A stretch of DNA of 64,000 nt from Pseudomonadota bacterium (GTDB lineage: Bacteria; Pseudomonadota; Gammaproteobacteria; Burkholderiales; Burkholderiaceae_C): positions 62,001 through 126,000 of the forward strand of contig JAJZTW010000002.1 in NCBI GenBank assembly GCA_021847345.1. Reading direction: 5' to 3'. The notes below the pieces were generated by a model, which had not been told where the DNA came from, did no database searches, and worked only from the letters and a program-made list of their open reading frames with translations. Below are positions 1-9,566 of this stretch, piece by piece. Position 1 is the first letter of the stretch. Each line of letters begins with the position of its first letter. A program made the position numbers and the translations under genes.

Positions 1-1650
1 GCGAAGCTTGCGCAGACTGCCGCGCCCTGGGCGCGGCGCGGCGCCGAGAAGGCCCGGCGCCTGGCGGCCGTGGCCGACCTGGCCGACGGGCGCGTCCTGC
101 CCACGCAGCGCCTGGTCGACGCGCTGGGCCTGCTGCTGCGCCCGGGCGACCGCGTCGCGCTGGAGGGCAACAACCAGAAGCAGGCGGACTTCCTGTCGCG
201 CGCGCTGGCCAGCCTCGACCCGGGCCGGGTGAACGACCTGCACCTGCTGATCTCCAGCATCAGCCGGCCCGAGCACCTGGACCTGTTCGAGCGCGGCATC
301 GCGCGCCGGCTGGACTTCTCCTACGCCGGGCCGCAAAGCCTGCGCGTGGCGCAGCTCATCGAGGACGGCAAGCTCGAGATCGGCGCCATCCACACCTACG
401 TCGAGTTGTATGCGCGCATGCTCATCGACCTGCAGCCCAACGTGGCGCTGGTGTGCGCGCAAAAGGCCGACGCCGCCGGCAACCTCTACACCGGGGCCAA
501 CACCGAGGACACGCCGACCATCGTCGAGGCCACCGCGTTTCGCCAGGGCATCGTGATCGCCCAGGTCAACGAGCTGTGCGACGAATTGCCGCGGGTCGAC
601 ATCCCGGGGTCCTGGGTGGATTTCGTGGTTCTCGCCGATCGCCCCTTCGCCATCGAGCCGCTGTTCACCCGCGATCCGCGCCACATCACCGACCTGCAGG
701 TGCTGATGGGCATGATGGCCATCCGGGGCATCTACGAGCGCTACGGCGTGACGTCGCTGAACCACGGCATCGGTTTCGACACCGCGGCCATCGAGCTGCT
801 GCTGCCCACCTATGGCGAATCCCTCGGGCTCAAGGGCAGGATCTGCCGCAACTGGGCGCTCAATCCGCACCCCACGCTGATCCCGGCCATCGAGAGCGGG
901 TGGGTGGAAAGCGTGCACTGCTTCGGCAGCGAGGTCGGCATGGAGCGCTACATCGAGGCGCGCCCCGACGTGTTCTTCGTCGGGCGCGACGGCTCGCTGC
1001 GATCGAACCGCGTGCTGTGCCAGCTCGCCGGGCAGTATGGCGTGGACATGTTCATCGGCTCGACCCTGCAGATGGACGGCGACGCCAACTCGTCGACCGT
1101 CACGCTGGGGCGCCTGACCGGCTTCGGCGGCGCCCCCAACATGGGCCACGATCCGCGCGGGCGGCGTCACGCCACCCCGGCGTGGCTGTCGCTGATCACC
1201 GCCGACAGCCCCGTGGTGCGCGGGCGCAAGCTGGTGGTCCAGCTGGTGGAGACCTTCCAGCAGGGAGGCGTGCCCGCGCTGGTGGAGTCCCTCGACGCGG
1301 TCAGCGTGGGAAAGATGAGCGGCATGCCGATCGCTCCGGTGATGATCTATGGAGACGATGTCACGCACGTGGTCACCGAGGAGGGAATCGCCTACCTCTA
1401 CAAGGCGCAGGGCCAGCAGGAGCGGCGTGACGCGCTGGCCGCGGTGGCCGGAGTCACCCCCATCGGCCAGCGCGTGAATGCGCAGCGTGTGCAGCAACTG
1501 CGCGAGCGCGGCCTGGTGGCCTTCGCCTCCGATCTCGATGTCAGTCCGCTGCAGGCCAAGCGCTCGCTGCTGGCGGCGCGCAGCATCGAGGACCTGGTCG
1601 CCTGGTCCGGCGGGCTGTACGAGCCGCCGGCGCGTTTTCGCAGCTGGTGA
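1..1650 (+). CDS. mdcA: malonate decarboxylase, alpha subunit (MdcA), 5' truncated by window edge
   Basis: Frame open from base 1 (AKLAQTAAPWARRGAEKARRLAAVADLADG...); EGNNQKQADFLSRAL and NHGIGFDTAAIELLLPTYG motifs typical of MdcA; followed by mdcBCDEGH. Confidence 0.95.
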   Translation, partial: AKLAQTAAPWARRGAEKARRLAAVADLADGRVLPTQRLVDALGLLLRPGDRVALEGNNQKQADFLSRALASLDPGRVNDLHLLISSISRPEHLDLFERGIARRLDFSYAGPQSLRVAQLIEDGKLEIGAIHTYVELYARMLIDLQPNVALVCAQKADAAGNLYTGANTEDTPTIVEATAFRQGIVIAQVNELCDELPRVDIPGSWVDFVVLADRPFAIEPLFTRDPRHITDLQVLMGMMAIRGIYERYGVTSLNHGIGFDTAAIELLLPTYGESLGLKGRICRNWALNPHPTLIPAIESGWVESVHCFGSEVGMERYIEARPDVFFVGRDGSLRSNRVLCQLAGQYGVDMFIGSTLQMDGDANSSTVTLGRLTGFGGAPNMGHDPRGRRHATPAWLSLITADSPVVRGRKLVVQLVETFQQGGVPALVESLDAVSVGKMSGMPIAPVMIYGDDVTHVVTEEGIAYLYKAQGQQERRDALAAVAGVTPIGQRVNAQRVQQLRERGLVAFASDLDVSPLQAKRSLLAARSIEDLVAWSGGLYEPPARFRSW

Positions 1651-2522
1651 GCGCCGATCCGATGCTGCCGCTGTCCGACACCCCGGCCCGCGTCGAGCCA
1701 CGCGAGCAGGCGGCCTGGCTGGCCGACGCCGCGGTGCAGGCGCTGCGCGACGAGGCTCGCCTGAGCCCGAAGCCGGCGCTGGTGGACTCCCGCGGAAGCG
1801 GCGCCCATGCCGATCTCGACCTGGCGCGCATGCTGCGTTCGGCGCGTGCCCTGCGCCGTCCCTTCGCCGACATGGCGCTTGCCGCGCAGGGCGCGCTGCC
1901 CGACGCGGGCCTGCGCCGGCGCCTGGCGGCGATCGGCCGCGTGGCCGAGCAGCGCATGCTGCTGGCCACCCAGGGCAGCAACGCGCACCGCGGCGCGATC
2001 TGGGCCCTGGGCCTGCTGCTGGGCGCGCGCGCCCAGCTCGGCGCGGCGGCCGATGCCGCCGAGGTCTGCGCGACGGCCGCGCGCATCGCGCGTCACCCCG
2101 ACGCGCATGGTCCCGACGCCGCAGCCAGCCATGGCGCGCGCGCGGTGCGGCGCTACGGCGTCGCCGGCGCCCGCGGCCAGGCCTGCAGCGGTTTCCCGCA
2201 TGTGCTGCGCTGGGGCCTGCCGATGCTGCGCCGGCGTCTGGCCGCCGGCGCCCGGCCGGAGCATGCACGGCTGGACGCGTTGCTGGCGATCATGGCCGAG
2301 CTCGACGACACCTGCCTGTTGCACCGCGGCGGCGTGCCGGCGCTGCGCGCTGCGCAGCACGGTGCGCGGCGCGTGCTGGCGCTGGGCGGCAGCGCCGAGC
2401 CGGCCGGCCATGCGGCGCTGCTGGCGCTCGACGCCGAGCTGCTGGCCCGCAATGCCTCGCCAGGAGGCAGCGCCGACCTGCTGTCGGCGAGCCTGTTCCT
2501 CGACAGCGTGACCGCGCGCTGA
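1647..2522 (+). CDS. mdcB: triphosphoribosyl-dephospho-CoA synthase (MdcB, CitG-like)
   Basis: ATGA overlap with mdcA; SPKPALVDSRGSGAHADLDL and TQGSNAHRGAIWALGLL motifs; operon position. Confidence 0.93.
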   Translation: MSADPMLPLSDTPARVEPREQAAWLADAAVQALRDEARLSPKPALVDSRGSGAHADLDLARMLRSARALRRPFADMALAAQGALPDAGLRRRLAAIGRVAEQRMLLATQGSNAHRGAIWALGLLLGARAQLGAAADAAEVCATAARIARHPDAHGPDAAASHGARAVRRYGVAGARGQACSGFPHVLRWGLPMLRRRLAAGARPEHARLDALLAIMAELDDTCLLHRGGVPALRAAQHGARRVLALGGSAEPAGHAALLALDAELLARNASPGGSADLLSASLFLDSVTAR

Positions 2523-2558
2523 CGCCGAATTCCCCTCCCGATCCATCGACCCAGCATC

Positions 2559-2849
2559 ATGGAAACCCTCGAATTCGACTTTCAGGCCGGCTCGCCGATC
2601 GCGCGGCGCGCGCATGTCGGCGTGGTCGGCTCCGGAGACCTGGAAATCCTCATCGAACCACGTGACGCGGCCGGGGCGCACGTGCGCGTGTGCACCAGCG
2701 TCGACGGATACGGCGAGATCTGGGGCCGCGTGCTGCAGCGTTTCTTCGAGCGCCACGGCGTCGCGGCGTCGGTGCGCATCAATGATTTCGGCGCCACGCC
2801 CGGCGTGGTCGCGCTGCGCCTCGAGCAGGCGCTGGAGGCCAGTCGATGA
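2559..2849 (+). CDS. mdcC: malonate decarboxylase acyl carrier protein, delta subunit (MdcC)
   Basis: 96 aa, METLEFDF...GVVGSGDLEILIEP; between mdcB and mdcD. Confidence 0.92.
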   Translation: METLEFDFQAGSPIARRAHVGVVGSGDLEILIEPRDAAGAHVRVCTSVDGYGEIWGRVLQRFFERHGVAASVRINDFGATPGVVALRLEQALEASR

Positions 2850-3718
2850 GTTCCCTCGAGCAAGTGCCGCGCCAGCAGGTGCTGGCGCGTGAAAGTTTCA
2901 TCGAGCTGGGAGCGCGCGAGCGCGCGCGCAGCCTGCTCGACGCCGATGGCCAGCGCGAGTTGCTGGGGCCCTTCGACGCGCTGGACTCGCCTTGGCTGCC
3001 GCGACAGGGCATCGTGCCGCAGGCCGACGACGGCGTGGTCGTGATGCGCGGGCGACTGCAGGGTCGGCAGGCCGTGGTGCTGGCGCTCGAGGGCCGCTTC
3101 CAGGGCGGCAGCATCGGCGAGGTGTGCGGCGCCAAGATCGCCGGCAGCCTGGAGCTGGCGCTGCGCGACTGCGCGGCCGGGCGCCCGGTGCTGCCGGTGC
3201 TGCTGCTGGAAACCGGCGGCGTGCGCCTGCAGGAGGCCAACCTCGGACTGGCGGCGATCGCCGAGATCCAGTCGGCCGTGGTGGCGCTGCGCCGGCATGT
3301 GCCGGTGGTGGCGGTCATCGCCGGCATGGTGGGCTGCTTTGGCGGCATGTCGCTGGTCGCCGGACTGTGCTCGCACCTGATCATCACCCGCCAGGCACGC
3401 CTGGGCATGAACGGGCCCGAGGTGATCGAGCAGGAGGCCGGTGTCGAGGAACTCGACTCGGCCGACCGGCGCCTGGTGTGGAGCCTGATCGGCGGCGAGC
3501 AGCGCGTGGCCACCGGGCTGGCCGACGTGCTCGTCGACGACGACGTGGCCCAGGTGCGCGAGCAGCTCGCGCGCCTGCACTCGCAGCCGCCGGTGCCGGC
3601 GCGCAGCGAGCAGGTCGACCTGTGGCGCCAGCGCATCGAGGCCCTGGCCGGCAGCGCCGACCTGGATCCCGCGGGCTTGCGCCAGGCCTGGCAAGCCTCG
3701 CCCCGCGGGCGGGCTTGA
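2846..3718 (+). CDS. mdcD: malonate decarboxylase beta subunit (MdcD)
   Basis: Carboxyltransferase-like: RARSLLDADGQRELLGPFD, GGVRLQEANLGLAAIAEI, GCFGGMSLVAGLCSHLI; ATGA overlap with mdcC. Confidence 0.94.
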   Translation: MSSLEQVPRQQVLARESFIELGARERARSLLDADGQRELLGPFDALDSPWLPRQGIVPQADDGVVVMRGRLQGRQAVVLALEGRFQGGSIGEVCGAKIAGSLELALRDCAAGRPVLPVLLLETGGVRLQEANLGLAAIAEIQSAVVALRRHVPVVAVIAGMVGCFGGMSLVAGLCSHLIITRQARLGMNGPEVIEQEAGVEELDSADRRLVWSLIGGEQRVATGLADVLVDDDVAQVREQLARLHSQPPVPARSEQVDLWRQRIEALAGSADLDPAGLRQAWQASPRGRA

Positions 3719-3761
3719 GCCGGTGCGGCCGCACATTCCCCGAAACGACAAGGAGCCCTGT

Positions 3762-4580
3762 ATGAGCAGCCGCGGAAGAATCTGGTTCGATCAGCTGCGC
3801 GCAGACGCGCCGCTGCTGGGCGGGCTGCCACCGTCGGTGCTGGCGGCCGACACCGAGCTGGGCGGGCGGGCCGCGCGCGTGCTGGCCGTGGTGCCCGATG
3901 CATCCAGCCCCTTCCCGCGCGCGCGGCGCGGCGAGGTCGGCCTGCGCGAGGCCTGGGCGCTGGCGCACGCGGTGCGCGACGCGCAACAGGCCGATCGCGA
4001 CGGCGCGCGCCGCACGCTGGTGGCGGTGGTCGACGTTCCCGGCCAGGCCTACGGTCGGCGCGAGGAGATGCTCGGCATCCACCTGGCCTGCGCGGCCGCA
4101 GTGGATGCCTACGCGAGCGCGCGCCAGGCCGGGCATCCGGTGCTGGCGCTGCTGGTCGGCGGCGCCATGTCGGGGGCCTTTCTGGCGCATGGCTACCAGG
4201 CGCATCGCCTGCTCGCGCTGGACGACGCCGGCGTCGCGGTGCACGCGATGGGGCGCGACGCCGCGGCGCGGGTGACCCGTCGCAGCGTGGCCGAGCTCGA
4301 CGAGTTCGCCAGCGCGCAGCCACCGATGTCGTATCGAATCGCCGACTACGCCGGGCTCGGCCTGCTGCACCGCCTGATCGGCGGCGTCGATGCCGACGCG
4401 CCGAGCGCGCAGCAGGTGGACGCGGTGCGCGAGGCGCTGCTGCAGGCGCTGAACGACATCGCCCCCGACGAACGGGACCTGGCCGTGCGCTGGAGTACGC
4501 CCACGGCACGCCGCGGACGCGAGGCCTCGGTGCGCGTGCGCGAGCGTCTGGCGGCGCAGTGGTCGGCGCCCGGGACATGA
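3762..4580 (+). CDS. mdcE: malonate decarboxylase gamma subunit (MdcE)
   Basis: MSSRGRIWFDQL..., GQAYGRREEMLGIHLACAAAVDAYASAR, VGGAMSGAFLAHGYQA; start placed at the ATG following an aggag-like RBS. Confidence 0.92.
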   Translation: MSSRGRIWFDQLRADAPLLGGLPPSVLAADTELGGRAARVLAVVPDASSPFPRARRGEVGLREAWALAHAVRDAQQADRDGARRTLVAVVDVPGQAYGRREEMLGIHLACAAAVDAYASARQAGHPVLALLVGGAMSGAFLAHGYQAHRLLALDDAGVAVHAMGRDAAARVTRRSVAELDEFASAQPPMSYRIADYAGLGLLHRLIGGVDADAPSAQQVDAVREALLQALNDIAPDERDLAVRWSTPTARRGREASVRVRERLAAQWSAPGT

Positions 4581-5263
4581 GCATGCCATGCGCCGCGCAC
4601 GCGATCGCGGGGGCCGTGCGGGTGCACGACCTGCTGCGCCTGCGTGACCCGGATGCGTTGCGCTGGGACGGCGCTGCGCCGGCCTGGGCGCCCGATGCGC
4701 TGGCAGCGGCACCGTGGGTGGTGGTTCGCCGGGTCGCCGCGCGTGGCGACTGGCTGGCGGTCGGCGTGCGCGGCAGCGCTCGCGCGCAGCGCGCCGCCGC
4801 CTGGCTGGATCCGGCAGGCGTTTTGAGCCTGCGCGAACCGCCCGCGCTGCGCGCGCGAGCGGGCTTGCTGGCTCCGGCGCGCGCGCAGCTGCCGGTGTTT
4901 GGCGCGCTGCGCAGCCTGGAGCAGGCGTGGCGCGAACACGGTCCGATGCACTGGGGCCCTGGCGGAAGCGTGGGATTCGAGCTGGCCAGCGGTGTCGCCA
5001 CGGCCGGCCCGCTCAGTGATCTCGACGTGGTCGTGCGTTGCGAGCACGCTCCGTCGACGGCATGCGCTCGTGCCTGGCTGCGGGCGCTGCCGCGGCACGC
5101 CCCGGCGCGCATCGACGTGCTGCTGGAGTGGCCCGCCGGCGGAGCCGCGCTGGCCGAGTTCGCCGCCGGCGGACCGTACCTGCTGCGCACGCGCCTCGGG
5201 GCTCGGCTGCGCCGGGCGGGCGTACGCCCGGCGCAAGCCGGCAGCGTCGCGGAGGCCGCCTGA
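4577..5263 (+). CDS. mdcG: malonate decarboxylase holo-ACP synthase / phosphoribosyl-dephospho-CoA transferase (MdcG)
   Basis: HDLLRL...VVRRVAARGDWLAVGVRGSARAQR, GPGGSVGFELASG, DLDVVVRCE; overlaps mdcE stop. Confidence 0.9.
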   Translation: MSMPCAAHAIAGAVRVHDLLRLRDPDALRWDGAAPAWAPDALAAAPWVVVRRVAARGDWLAVGVRGSARAQRAAAWLDPAGVLSLREPPALRARAGLLAPARAQLPVFGALRSLEQAWREHGPMHWGPGGSVGFELASGVATAGPLSDLDVVVRCEHAPSTACARAWLRALPRHAPARIDVLLEWPAGGAALAEFAAGGPYLLRTRLGARLRRAGVRPAQAGSVAEAA

Positions 5264-6243
5264 TGCGCCTGGCCTTCCTGTTCCCGGGGCAGGGCTCGCA
5301 GTCGGCCGGCTACCTGCGGCGCCTGCCGGAGCACTCTTGCGTGCGCGACACGCTGCAGGAGGCGGGCGAACTCCTCGGGGTCGACATCGTCGAGCTCGAC
5401 CAGGAGCCTGCGCTGCGCTCGACCGTTGCGGTCCAGCTCGGCCTGCTGGTCGCCGCAGTGGCGCAGGCGCGGGCGCTGGCCGCCGAGGACGTGCGCCCGG
5501 ATGCGGTGGCGGGGCTGTCGGTCGGGGCCTTCGGCGCGGCGGTGGCCTGCGGATGCCTGGAGTTCGGCGATGCGCTGCGCCTGGTGGACCTGCGCGCGCG
5601 CAGCATGCAGCAGGCCTTTGCCGAGGGATACGGCATGCTGGCCGTGTCGGGGCTGCGCCAGGCTGCGCTGGAATCGCTGCTCGAGCAGCTCAACGCCGAC
5701 CCGGATCGCACCGGGGCCGAGCTGGCGCCGGCGCAGCGCGCCTACCTCGCCAACCTGAATTCGGGTTCGCAGTTCGTGGTCGCCGGCGCAGACGCGGCGC
5801 TTGCCCGCCTGGCCGACGCGGCGCGCGGCGCGGGGGCGCGCCAGGTCGAGCGACTGGCGGTGGCGGTGCCGTCGCATTGCCCGCTGCTCGCCGGCACCGC
5901 GGCCGAGCTGGCTGGGGAGCTCGGCGCGCTGCGCCTGCGCGACCCGGTGGTGCCGTACGTGGCCAACACCACGGCGCGGGCGCTGCACAAGGCGGCCGAG
6001 GTCGCGCGCGACCTCGCCGAAGGCGTGATGCGCCCGGTTCGCTGGCACGACACCAACCGCCTGCTGGTGGAGCTCGGCGTGCGCTGCAGCGTCGAGATGC
6101 CGCCGGGCCAGGCGCTGACCCGTTTCATGCACAACCTGAGCTGCCAGGTCGACGCGCTGGCCAGCGACGGTTCCAGTCTGCGCTCGCTGGTCCTGCGGGT
6201 CCGGCGCGCATGTCCGCAGGGAGGAGCCACGCAGCCAACATGA
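5263..6243 (+). CDS. mdcH: malonyl-CoA:ACP transacylase (MdcH, FabD-like)
   Basis: MRLAFLFPGQGSQSAGYL, VAGLSVGAFGAAVACG active-site GLSVG, VPSHCPLL. Confidence 0.93.
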   Translation: MRLAFLFPGQGSQSAGYLRRLPEHSCVRDTLQEAGELLGVDIVELDQEPALRSTVAVQLGLLVAAVAQARALAAEDVRPDAVAGLSVGAFGAAVACGCLEFGDALRLVDLRARSMQQAFAEGYGMLAVSGLRQAALESLLEQLNADPDRTGAELAPAQRAYLANLNSGSQFVVAGADAALARLADAARGAGARQVERLAVAVPSHCPLLAGTAAELAGELGALRLRDPVVPYVANTTARALHKAAEVARDLAEGVMRPVRWHDTNRLLVELGVRCSVEMPPGQALTRFMHNLSCQVDALASDGSSLRSLVLRVRRACPQGGATQPT

Positions 6244-6256
6244 CCCACCCTTCGTG

Positions 6257-6304
6257 GTCGGCTCGGTCGAGCCGACCGGTCGTTCGCGCCCGGTGACGGG
6301 CGCG
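6257..6304 (+). other. two consecutive stem-loops in the mdcH-MFS gap
   Basis: GTCGGCTC-GGTC-GAGCCGAC (6257-6276) and CGCGCCCG-GTGA-CGGGCGCG (6285-6304), both perfect 8-bp stems. Confidence 0.7.
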
Positions 6305-6346
6305 CATTCGCAAAGCCGGGCTCACCCGGATGCAGGAGACAAACCC

Positions 6347-7642
6347 ATGAATCAACGCACTCTCGACGTCGCCACGCGGCCCGTGCGAACCCCGTTGAAC
6401 CGCGACCAGATCCGCGGTTTCTGGGCGGCCTGGTTCGGCTGGACGCTGGACGGCATGGACTCGATCATCTACGCACTGGTGCTCGTGCCGGCGCTGACCG
6501 AGCTGCTGCCCAAGTCTGGCATCACCGCCACGCCCGCGCATATCGGGCTCGCCGGCTCGATCCTGTTCGCGCTGTTCCTCGTCGGCTGGGGCCTGTCGTT
6601 CATCTGGGGCCCCATTGCGGACCGCTTCGGGCGCACGCGGGTGCTGGCTGCGACGATTTTCGGCTACGCGCTGTTCACGGGCCTGGCAGCGATGTCGCAG
6701 AACGTCTGGGAACTCGGCCTGTTCCGACTGCTGGCCGGCATCGGCATCGGCGGCGAATGGGCGCTGGCCGGGACCTACGTCGCCGAATCGTGGCCCGAGG
6801 ACCGGCGCAAGATGGGCGCGGGCTACCTGCAGACCGGGTACTACGCCGGGTTCTTCATCGCCGCCGCGCTGAACTTCACGGTGGGCGCGCACTACGGCTG
6901 GCGCGCCATGTTCCTGTGTGGCCTGGTGCCGGTGGTGGTGTCCATCTACACCATGCTGAAGGTACGCGAGCCCGAGAAGTGGCAGCACGCCGGCAAGCCG
7001 GTGCAGCGCAGCCCGCTGGCGGAGATCTTCCACACCCAGTACCGTCGTCGCACCCTGGTCAACGCCACCTTGCTGACGGTGGCCATCATCGGGCTGTGGG
7101 CCGGCGCGGTGTATGAGCCGGCGGCGATCATCCAGCTCGCGCTCAAGGAAGGCATGACCCACATCCAGGCCGTGCACATGGCCTCCGTGGGCACCGGCAT
7201 CCTGTCGATCGGCACCATCCTCGGCTGCCTGGCGCTTCCGGTGCTGGCCGAGCGCATCGGGCGAAAGAGCACGCTGTCGCTGTATTTCGTCGGCATGGCC
7301 GTGTGCATCGTGGTCAGCTTCGGCTGGGCCTTCTACCTGCCGGGCGGCCTGCGCACCTTCATCGCCAGCCTGTTCTTCCTGGGCTTTTTCGGCGGCAACT
7401 TCGCCATGTTCAGTCTGTGGCTCCCCGAGCAGTACGAGACGCGGGTGCGCGCGACGGCCTTCGCCTTCAACACCTCGGTGGGGCGCTTCCTCGGCGCGGT
7501 CGTGAACTTCGTGCTGGCCGCCGCGGTCAGCAGCATGGGCACGCTGGGCACTCCGGTGGCGTGGACCGCCGTGGCCTTCGTCGCCGGACTGCTGGTGATT
7601 CCGTTCGCGCTCGAGACCCGCGGCGACAAGCTGCCGGCCTGA
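6347..7642 (+). CDS. MFS transporter, possible malonate/organic acid importer
   Basis: Multiple TM segments; WTLDGMDSIIYALV, GPIADRFGRTRVL, GIGIGGEWALAGTYVAESWP; directly downstream of mdcH, same strand. Confidence 0.85.
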   Translation: MNQRTLDVATRPVRTPLNRDQIRGFWAAWFGWTLDGMDSIIYALVLVPALTELLPKSGITATPAHIGLAGSILFALFLVGWGLSFIWGPIADRFGRTRVLAATIFGYALFTGLAAMSQNVWELGLFRLLAGIGIGGEWALAGTYVAESWPEDRRKMGAGYLQTGYYAGFFIAAALNFTVGAHYGWRAMFLCGLVPVVVSIYTMLKVREPEKWQHAGKPVQRSPLAEIFHTQYRRRTLVNATLLTVAIIGLWAGAVYEPAAIIQLALKEGMTHIQAVHMASVGTGILSIGTILGCLALPVLAERIGRKSTLSLYFVGMAVCIVVSFGWAFYLPGGLRTFIASLFFLGFFGGNFAMFSLWLPEQYETRVRATAFAFNTSVGRFLGAVVNFVLAAAVSSMGTLGTPVAWTAVAFVAGLLVIPFALETRGDKLPA

Positions 7643-7666
7643 ACGGGGCGCCGCCGGGCCCTGTCT

Positions 7667-7993
7667 TCAGTCGCCGCGCAGGCGATCGGGGTCCGGCGCA
7701 TGCCCGAGCAGCTCGAGCAGGCGCGTGAACACCCAGCGCGCCTCGCCTGCGTCGACGCCCGAGTCGGCGCCCTGCAGGCCGACGCGCATGCGCTCGAGAA
7801 CGTCGTCCTCGGTCACCCCGAGGTCGGCGCGGATCTCCTGGCTGCGTTGGCACAGCAGTTGCGCCAGGTCCTCGCAGAACTCGTAGCGCAGCGTGATGTG
7901 CGCCCGCGAGGCCGTGGGCCTGGTGCGTCCCGGCTCCAGGAACAGCTCGACGAAGGAGGGCGGGACGATGATCTGGGATTCTTCGCTGTCCAT
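7667..7993 (-). CDS. conserved small protein (family often annotated 'ATPase with chaperone activity' in Burkholderiales)
   Basis: MDSEESQIIVPPSFVELFLEPGRTRPTASRAHITLRYEFCEDLAQLL...GVTEDDVLERMRVGL...EARWVFTRLLELLG. Confidence 0.7.
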   Translation of the reverse strand: MDSEESQIIVPPSFVELFLEPGRTRPTASRAHITLRYEFCEDLAQLLCQRSQEIRADLGVTEDDVLERMRVGLQGADSGVDAGEARWVFTRLLELLGHAPDPDRLRGD

Positions 7994-8020
7994 GGTGTCG
8001 GGTAGGCCTCGCGGATGGCG

Positions 8021-8476
8021 TCAGGCGGCGCGCGAGGCCAGTTGTTCCTGCACCGCGCGTCGGAATCCCATGGGGTCGGCGATGCGGTGAAAGGGGTCGC
8101 GGGTTCCGCCGGTGCCGACGATCCACACCGAGCCGTAGTCGAACAGGCGCCCGAGCAGGCCCTGCTCGACGATCAGGCTTTCCACTCGGTCCAGCAGGAT
8201 TTCCAGGGAACTGCGGCGAATCAGCCCGGTTTTCATGATCACTCGCTTGTCGGTCACGGCGAATTCGCAGCCGGCGTAACGAATCCATGCGCCGAGGCCG
8301 TAGCCCAGCGCGATCAGCCCCAGCAGCGCGCCCAGCCCGATCGCCGCGCCGCCGAGCAGTGGCAGGCCCACCGCCACCAGCAGCAACAGCGTCGGCCGCG
8401 CGAACACGGTTCGGCTCAGGTGGGCGCGATACAGCACGCGTTCGTGGCTCAGCAGGTGACGGTCGATATAGCTCAT
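8021..8476 (-). CDS. PH (bPH2/YdbS-like) domain membrane protein
   Basis: MSYIDRHLLSHERVLYRAHLSR + 2 TM + EFAVTDKRVIMKTGLIRRSSLEILLDRVES. Confidence 0.82.
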   Translation of the reverse strand: MSYIDRHLLSHERVLYRAHLSRTVFARPTLLLLVAVGLPLLGGAAIGLGALLGLIALGYGLGAWIRYAGCEFAVTDKRVIMKTGLIRRSSLEILLDRVESLIVEQGLLGRLFDYGSVWIVGTGGTRDPFHRIADPMGFRRAVQEQLASRAA

Positions 8477-8583
8477 GCGGCGGCGGGTGCGCGTCGCCTA
8501 CCGGCGCGCAGCGAAATCCAGCGCGCAACTGTAGCGGCAGTCGCGTCGCGCGCGGCGCCCGCGAACTGGCCCGCGGGGGTGCT

Positions 8584-9528
8584 ATGGTGCATCCGGGAAC
8601 TCCTCGGGAGAGCAGCTTGCGTGCGCATCGGCATCTTCGCATCGGCCTGGCATTGGGCAGCGGCTCGGCACGCGGGTGGTCGCATGTCGGCGTGATCCGC
8701 GCGCTGTTGCGCGCCGGCATCGAGCCCGACATCGTCTGCGGCAGTTCCATCGGCGCGCTGGTGGGGGCGGCCTACGCGGCCGGCGAGATCGATCGCCTGG
8801 AGCCCTGGGTCGCGTCGCTGACCCGCCAGGGGGTGATGGGACTGCTGGACTTCCGCCTGTCGTCGGGAATGATCGAGGGGCGCAAGCTGATGCGCTACTT
8901 TCGCGAACGCTTCGACGATCCGGGAATCGAGAAGCTGCCGCGTTGCTTCGCCTGCGTCGCCACCGAGCTCGACAGCGGGCGCGAGGTGTGGCTGCGCGAC
9001 GGCCCGGTGATCGACGCCGTGCGCGCGTCCATCGCGCTGCCCGGGCTGTTCACGCCCATGCAACGCGACGGCCGCCTGCTGGTCGACGGCGGGCTGGTGA
9101 ACCCGGTGCCGGTGTCGCTGTGCCGGGCCATGGGCGCCGACGTGGTCGTCGCGGTGGACCTGAACTGGGACCTGGTGGGCCGGCGCACGCACAGCGCGCC
9201 GTCGCTGTATGCCGAGCCGCAAGGCGCGCCTTCGACGCCGGCGCGGGCGCGCACGCTGGATTCGCTGTGGAAACGCCTGTGGCCCAGCAGCGACGAGCCG
9301 CCGGCGCTGCCGATGCCGTCGATGCTGGGCGTGCTCGCAGCCAGCCTGAACATCATGCAGGTGCGCATCACCAACAGCCGGCTCGCCGGCGAGCCGGCCG
9401 ACGTGGTCGTACGCCCGCGCGTGGCGAGCATCGGCCCGATGGACTACCACCGCGGCGAGGAGGCCATGGCCGCCGGGCAGCGCGCCGCCGAGCACGTGCT
9501 GCCGATGTTGCAGGAATTGCTCGCCTGA
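8584..9528 (+). CDS. rssA: patatin-like phospholipase family protein (RssA-like)
   Basis: [34 protein letters not shown] (GxSxG), [11 protein letters not shown]; start codon uncertain. Confidence 0.85.
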   Translation: MVHPGTPRESSLRAHRHLRIGLALGSGSARGWSHVGVIRALLRAGIEPDIVCGSSIGALVGAAYAAGEIDRLEPWVASLTRQGVMGLLDFRLSSGMIEGRKLMRYFRERFDDPGIEKLPRCFACVATELDSGREVWLRDGPVIDAVRASIALPGLFTPMQRDGRLLVDGGLVNPVPVSLCRAMGADVVVAVDLNWDLVGRRTHSAPSLYAEPQGAPSTPARARTLDSLWKRLWPSSDEPPALPMPSMLGVLAASLNIMQVRITNSRLAGEPADVVVRPRVASIGPMDYHRGEEAMAAGQRAAEHVLPMLQELLA

Positions 9529-9566
9529 CCCGCTCCCCAGCGCTCGCGGCCCGATACACTTCGGAC

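Noticed and set aside
2779-6132. 1117-aa antisense ORF opposite mdcD-mdcH
   Set aside because: High-GC shadow ORF: low-complexity Arg/Ala/Pro-rich translation, lies entirely opposite well-supported mdc genes.
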